Shown piece after piece: positions 61,325-64,000 of a stretch of 64,000 nucleotides of DNA (the first letter of the stretch is position 1; each line of letters opens with the position of its first letter). A model generated the notes under the pieces. It saw nothing but the letters and a program-made list of their open reading frames with translations, made no database searches and was not told the DNA's origin. The DNA comes from an uncultured Lachnospiraceae bacterium. GTDB lineage: Bacteria; Bacillota; Clostridia; Lachnospirales; Lachnospiraceae. The position numbers and the translations under genes are program-made. The stretch covers positions 1 through 64,000 of the forward strand of contig CAJUTC010000013.1 of NCBI GenBank assembly GCA_910589195.1, given 5' to 3'.

Positions 61325-62737
61325 TTATACTGGGTAAGCCTTGCTTTCCTTATCAGCAGCAGCCTGATCGATTTTCGTCTGCTGTGCCTCACGATACTGG
61401 AAAAACTCTTTTGCTACCGCTGGGAACAGCGCATAGGACAATACATCCTCATCCTGCTGCTTCCATTGAGCACACTCTTTTTCAAACTTAGGAAGCTCTG
61501 GCTCAATTAAATCTGCCGGGCGGCAGGTAATGGGTTCTGCATCCCCAATGATCTTCCGCTGTACCACCGGATCGAATGGCTTTACCGTCTGGCCGAATTC
61601 GCCCATCATAATCTTTTTGGACTCCTTGGGAACCAGCTTATAGCGTTCGCCGGAAATTACATTCATAACAGCCTGGGTTCCTACAATCTGGGAAGAAGGA
61701 GTAACCAGAGGCGGTTCTCCGAAATCCTTACGAACTCTAGGAATCTCTTCCAATACTGCCTGATACTTATCTTCCTGGCCTGCTTCCTTCAACTGGCTTA
61801 CCAGGTTGGATAACATACCGCCAGGAACCTGATACTGTAACGTCTTAATATTTACGCCTAATACCTTTGGATTTAACAGACCGCTTGCCAAAGCTTCTTC
61901 ACGGATAGGACGGAAATATTCTGCAATCTCGGCCAAAAGGCTTAAATCATATCCTGTATCATAAGGAGTTCCCCGGAAGGTTTCTACCATAACCTCCGTA
62001 GCCGGCTGGCTGGTTCCAAGCGCCAAAGGCGACATTGCACAGTCAATAATATCACAGCCAGCTTCCACTGCCTTTAAATATGTCATGGAAGCTACGCCAG
62101 ATGTGTAGTGGGTGTGCAGGTCAATTGGAAGGGAAGTCCCTTCTTTCAACGCATGTACCAGTTCGTCTGCCGCGTAAGGAGTCAAAAGACCGGCCATATC
62201 CTTAATACACAGGGAATCTGCGCCCATGTCTTCGATCCTCTTTGCGATATCCTTCCAGTAATCCAATGTATAGGCATCTCCTAAGGTATAAGACAGGGCA
62301 ATCTGCGCATGGCCCTTCTCTCGGTTTGTAGCCTTTACAGCGGTTTGCAGGTTGCGGATATCATTCAGACAGTCAAAAATACGGATAATATCAATTCCAT
62401 TGGCAATGGATTTCTGGACAAAGTATTCTACCACGTCATCTGCATAATGGTTATAGCCTAATATATTCTGTCCGCGGAACAGCATCTGAAGCTTTGTATT
62501 CTTAAATCCGGCTCTTAGCTTCCTGAGTCTTTCCCAGGGATCTTCTTTCAAGAAACGCAAGGACGCGTCAAAGGTTGCGCCGCCCCAGCATTCTACTGAA
62601 TGATAGCCAACCTGATCCATCTTTTCGATAATGGGAAGCATCTGCTCGGTAGACATTCTGGTTGCAAGCAAAGACTGATGGGCATCACGAAGAATGGTTT
62701 CCACTATCTTTACCGGCTTTTTTTGTGTATCTGCCAT
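61325..62737 (-). CDS. oadA: oxaloacetate decarboxylase-type alpha subunit (carboxyltransferase)
   Basis: The product has 470 residues. The HMGL-like barrel carries the metal and substrate residues: VETILRDAHQSLLATRM, CWGGATFDASLRFL, RGQNILGYNHYADDV, DSLCIKDMAGLL and PIDLHTHYTSGVA (metal His pair). A conserved carboxylase domain (from about 285) follows; the protein ends without a biotin domain, so biotin must be on a separate carrier. It transfers carboxyl from oxaloacetate (or related acid) to biotin. Pyruvate carboxylase subunit B is an alternative name for the same architecture. GGAGG precedes the ATG. Confidence 0.9.
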   Translation of the reverse strand: MADTQKKPVKIVETILRDAHQSLLATRMSTEQMLPIIEKMDQVGYHSVECWGGATFDASLRFLKEDPWERLRKLRAGFKNTKLQMLFRGQNILGYNHYADDVVEYFVQKSIANGIDIIRIFDCLNDIRNLQTAVKATNREKGHAQIALSYTLGDAYTLDYWKDIAKRIEDMGADSLCIKDMAGLLTPYAADELVHALKEGTSLPIDLHTHYTSGVASMTYLKAVEAGCDIIDCAMSPLALGTSQPATEVMVETFRGTPYDTGYDLSLLAEIAEYFRPIREEALASGLLNPKVLGVNIKTLQYQVPGGMLSNLVSQLKEAGQEDKYQAVLEEIPRVRKDFGEPPLVTPSSQIVGTQAVMNVISGERYKLVPKESKKIMMGEFGQTVKPFDPVVQRKIIGDAEPITCRPADLIEPELPKFEKECAQWKQQDEDVLSYALFPAVAKEFFQYREAQQTKIDQAAADKESKAYPV

Positions 62738-62800
62738 GATTTATTTCCTCCTAAAAAATATAGATTTCATTACCTGAATTCTGTTATGGGGCGAAAAGGC

Positions 62801-63946
62801 CTACACCCCGAATATGGCCATAAAGGCGCCGGCCGCAACAGCCGTACCGATAACGCCTGCTACATTTGGCCCCATAGCATGCATCAACAGGAAGTTGGTA
62901 GGATCTGCTTCTGCGCCCACCTTCTGGGATACACGGGCTGCCATAGGCACCGCGGATACGCCTGCGGAACCGATCAGAGGATTTACCTTTCCTCCGGTCA
63001 GCTTGCACATAGCCTTTCCAAACAGCACGCCTGCGGAAGTTCCGATAGCAAACGCAATCAGGCCTAACGCTACGATTTTAATGGTATCCCAGTTAAGGAA
63101 TGCCTCAGCGCTGGTGGACGCGCCTACAGAGGTACCCAGAAGGATTACCACAATATACATCAAAGCGTTGGAAGCGGTTTCTGTTAACTGCTTAACCACG
63201 CCAGATTCACGGAACAGGTTGCCTAACATCAGCATACCAACCAGAGGAGCTGTGGAAGGCAAAATCAGACACACAATCGTAGTAACGATAATTGGGAACA
63301 AAATCTTTTCCAGCTTGGAAACCGGACGAAGCTGCTCCATCTTAATCTTACGTTCTTTCTCCGTAGTTAACAGCTTCATAATAGGAGGCTGGATAATAGG
63401 AACTAGGGCCATGTAAGAATAAGCCGCTACCGCAATCGGCCCCATCAAGGTAGACTGTCCCAGTTTACCAGCAAGGAAGATAGAAGTAGGGCCGTCAGCG
63501 CCGCCGATAATCGAGATAGCCGCTGCCGCCTTCCCGTTAAATCCCATTAAAATCGCAAAGAAATACGCGCTGTAGATACCAAACTGAGCCGCTGCCCCCA
63601 AAAGGAAGCTCTTGGGGTTCGCAATCAGCGGGCCAAAGTCCGTCATGGCGCCTACACCCATAAAGATCAAGGATGGCAGGATACTCCACTCATCCAGGAT
63701 AAAGAAGTAGTGTAACAAACCGCCTACTCCGTTAGAAGTTTCTTCAGGAGATGCCATAATATCCGGGTAAATATTAACCAAAAGCATACCAAATGCAATC
63801 GGCACCAGCAGCAAAGGCTCAAAACCTTTACGGATAGCTAAGTAAAGAAATACGAAAGCCACACCGATCATAAGGAAATTGCCTATGGTTAAATTAAAGA
63901 ATGCCATCTGATGAAGAAGGTTATTAAATGTACTTGCAAAATCCAT
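62801..63946 (-). CDS. oadB: Na+-translocating decarboxylase beta subunit
   Basis: This 381-residue membrane protein has about ten segments. Family marks are GVGAMTDFGPLIANPKSFLLGAAAQFGIY, GGADGPTSIFLAGKL (Asp of the Na+ path) and NPLIGSAGVSAVPMAARV. It moves Na+ out when the carboxyl group is released from biotin. The GcdB subunit of glutaconyl-CoA decarboxylase and the methylmalonyl-CoA type are close relatives, but the adjacent oadA-like subunit supports an oxaloacetate-type enzyme. It starts 54 bases from the window edge. Confidence 0.93.
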   Translation of the reverse strand: MDFASTFNNLLHQMAFFNLTIGNFLMIGVAFVFLYLAIRKGFEPLLLVPIAFGMLLVNIYPDIMASPEETSNGVGGLLHYFFILDEWSILPSLIFMGVGAMTDFGPLIANPKSFLLGAAAQFGIYSAYFFAILMGFNGKAAAAISIIGGADGPTSIFLAGKLGQSTLMGPIAVAAYSYMALVPIIQPPIMKLLTTEKERKIKMEQLRPVSKLEKILFPIIVTTIVCLILPSTAPLVGMLMLGNLFRESGVVKQLTETASNALMYIVVILLGTSVGASTSAEAFLNWDTIKIVALGLIAFAIGTSAGVLFGKAMCKLTGGKVNPLIGSAGVSAVPMAARVSQKVGAEADPTNFLLMHAMGPNVAGVIGTAVAAGAFMAIFGV

Positions 63947-63988
63947 ATTGAATCCCTCCGTCAGGAATGCATAATTTATGCATCTTCT

Positions 63989-64000
63989 TCATTCTAATTT
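63989..64000 (-). CDS. possible last codons of an upstream gene, e.g. biotin carrier
   Basis: The minus strand reads Lys-Leu-Glu-stop before the gap to the beta subunit. Biotin carrier proteins often end with such residues, and their genes usually lie beside oadB. The evidence is only four codons. Confidence 0.25.
   Translation of the reverse strand, partial: KLE

Noticed and set aside
1..64000. tRNA, rRNA genes, prophage or conjugative modules
   Set aside because: I saw no tRNA-like cloverleaf with CCA-proximal motifs, no rRNA segments and no capsid, portal or relaxase-like proteins in the window.

Overview
The window looks like a chromosomal segment of an anaerobic, low-to-mid GC Firmicute, most likely a gut Lachnospiraceae/Clostridium-cluster-XIVa organism. 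The evidence is class I two-subunit fumarase, a biotin-dependent Na+-translocating decarboxylase (OadA/OadB), McsA-McsB-ClpC, choline-binding-type cell-wall repeats, strong AGGAGG ribosome sites, sigma-A promoters with 17-bp spacers, and a complete molybdenum cofactor and xanthine dehydrogenase system. This family assignment is an inference from gene content only.

Layout. 1-4.5 kb: a minus-strand surface/secreted locus (two secreted beta-rich proteins, one membrane-anchored protein, a glycerophosphotransferase-like enzyme and a small relative of its N-terminal domain). 4.5-8.1 kb: an unusual element made of a TnpB-family protein whose three RuvC catalytic acids are all replaced, beside a tyrosine recombinase that lies between two inverted 27-bp sites; a sigma-A promoter sits inside the right end of that segment and points outward. 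8.1-11.2 kb: fumarase, a GNAT protein and a DUF1349 protein. 12.1-15.4 kb: a MobA-like/ModE-HTH fusion, an SPL-like radical SAM protein and a uracil permease (plus strand). 15.6-23.3 kb: a long minus-strand molybdenum operon (moeA-like, moaC, moaA, MOSC-MoaB fusion, modA, modB, modC, XdhC-family chaperone) behind a promoter with a ModE-like palindrome. 23.6-24.5 kb: a decayed Rpn-type nuclease. 24.9-27 kb: an EF-G paralogue. 27.2-30.7 kb: DAHP synthase, prephenate dehydrogenase and aroA. 30.8-33.6 kb: a secreted cell-wall-binding protein whose promoter carries a poly-G tract, and a DUF6033-like protein. 33.7-39.2 kb: a TetR-controlled cluster with stand-alone condensation, carrier and AMP-ligase proteins, a hydrolase and an SCP2 protein. 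39.4-44.8 kb: a lipoprotein, a cytidylate-kinase-like protein, and a solute-binding protein paired with a hybrid histidine kinase. 45-51.5 kb: radA, and a gntR-mcsA-mcsB-clpC heat-shock operon. 51.7-57.2 kb: xanthine dehydrogenase (three subunits) plus an NCS2 permease, preceded by a guanine-class purine riboswitch whose terminator overlaps the aptamer. 57.3-60.9 kb: a cohesin-domain membrane protein and an SH3/glucosaminidase. 61.3-64 kb: decarboxylase alpha and beta subunits.

How it fits together. The molybdenum operon would supply molybdate and cofactor for the xanthine dehydrogenase about 30 kb away, and the XdhC-family protein would help mature it. The riboswitch appears wired so that purine turns on purine uptake and oxidation. 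The most unusual part is the 4.5-8.1 kb element. A recombinase flanked by its probable crossover sites could flip a promoter toward or away from a nuclease-dead TnpB (TldR-like) gene and the surface locus behind it. That would be a possible phase-variable RNA-guided repressor. The geometry is directly visible; the function is inference.
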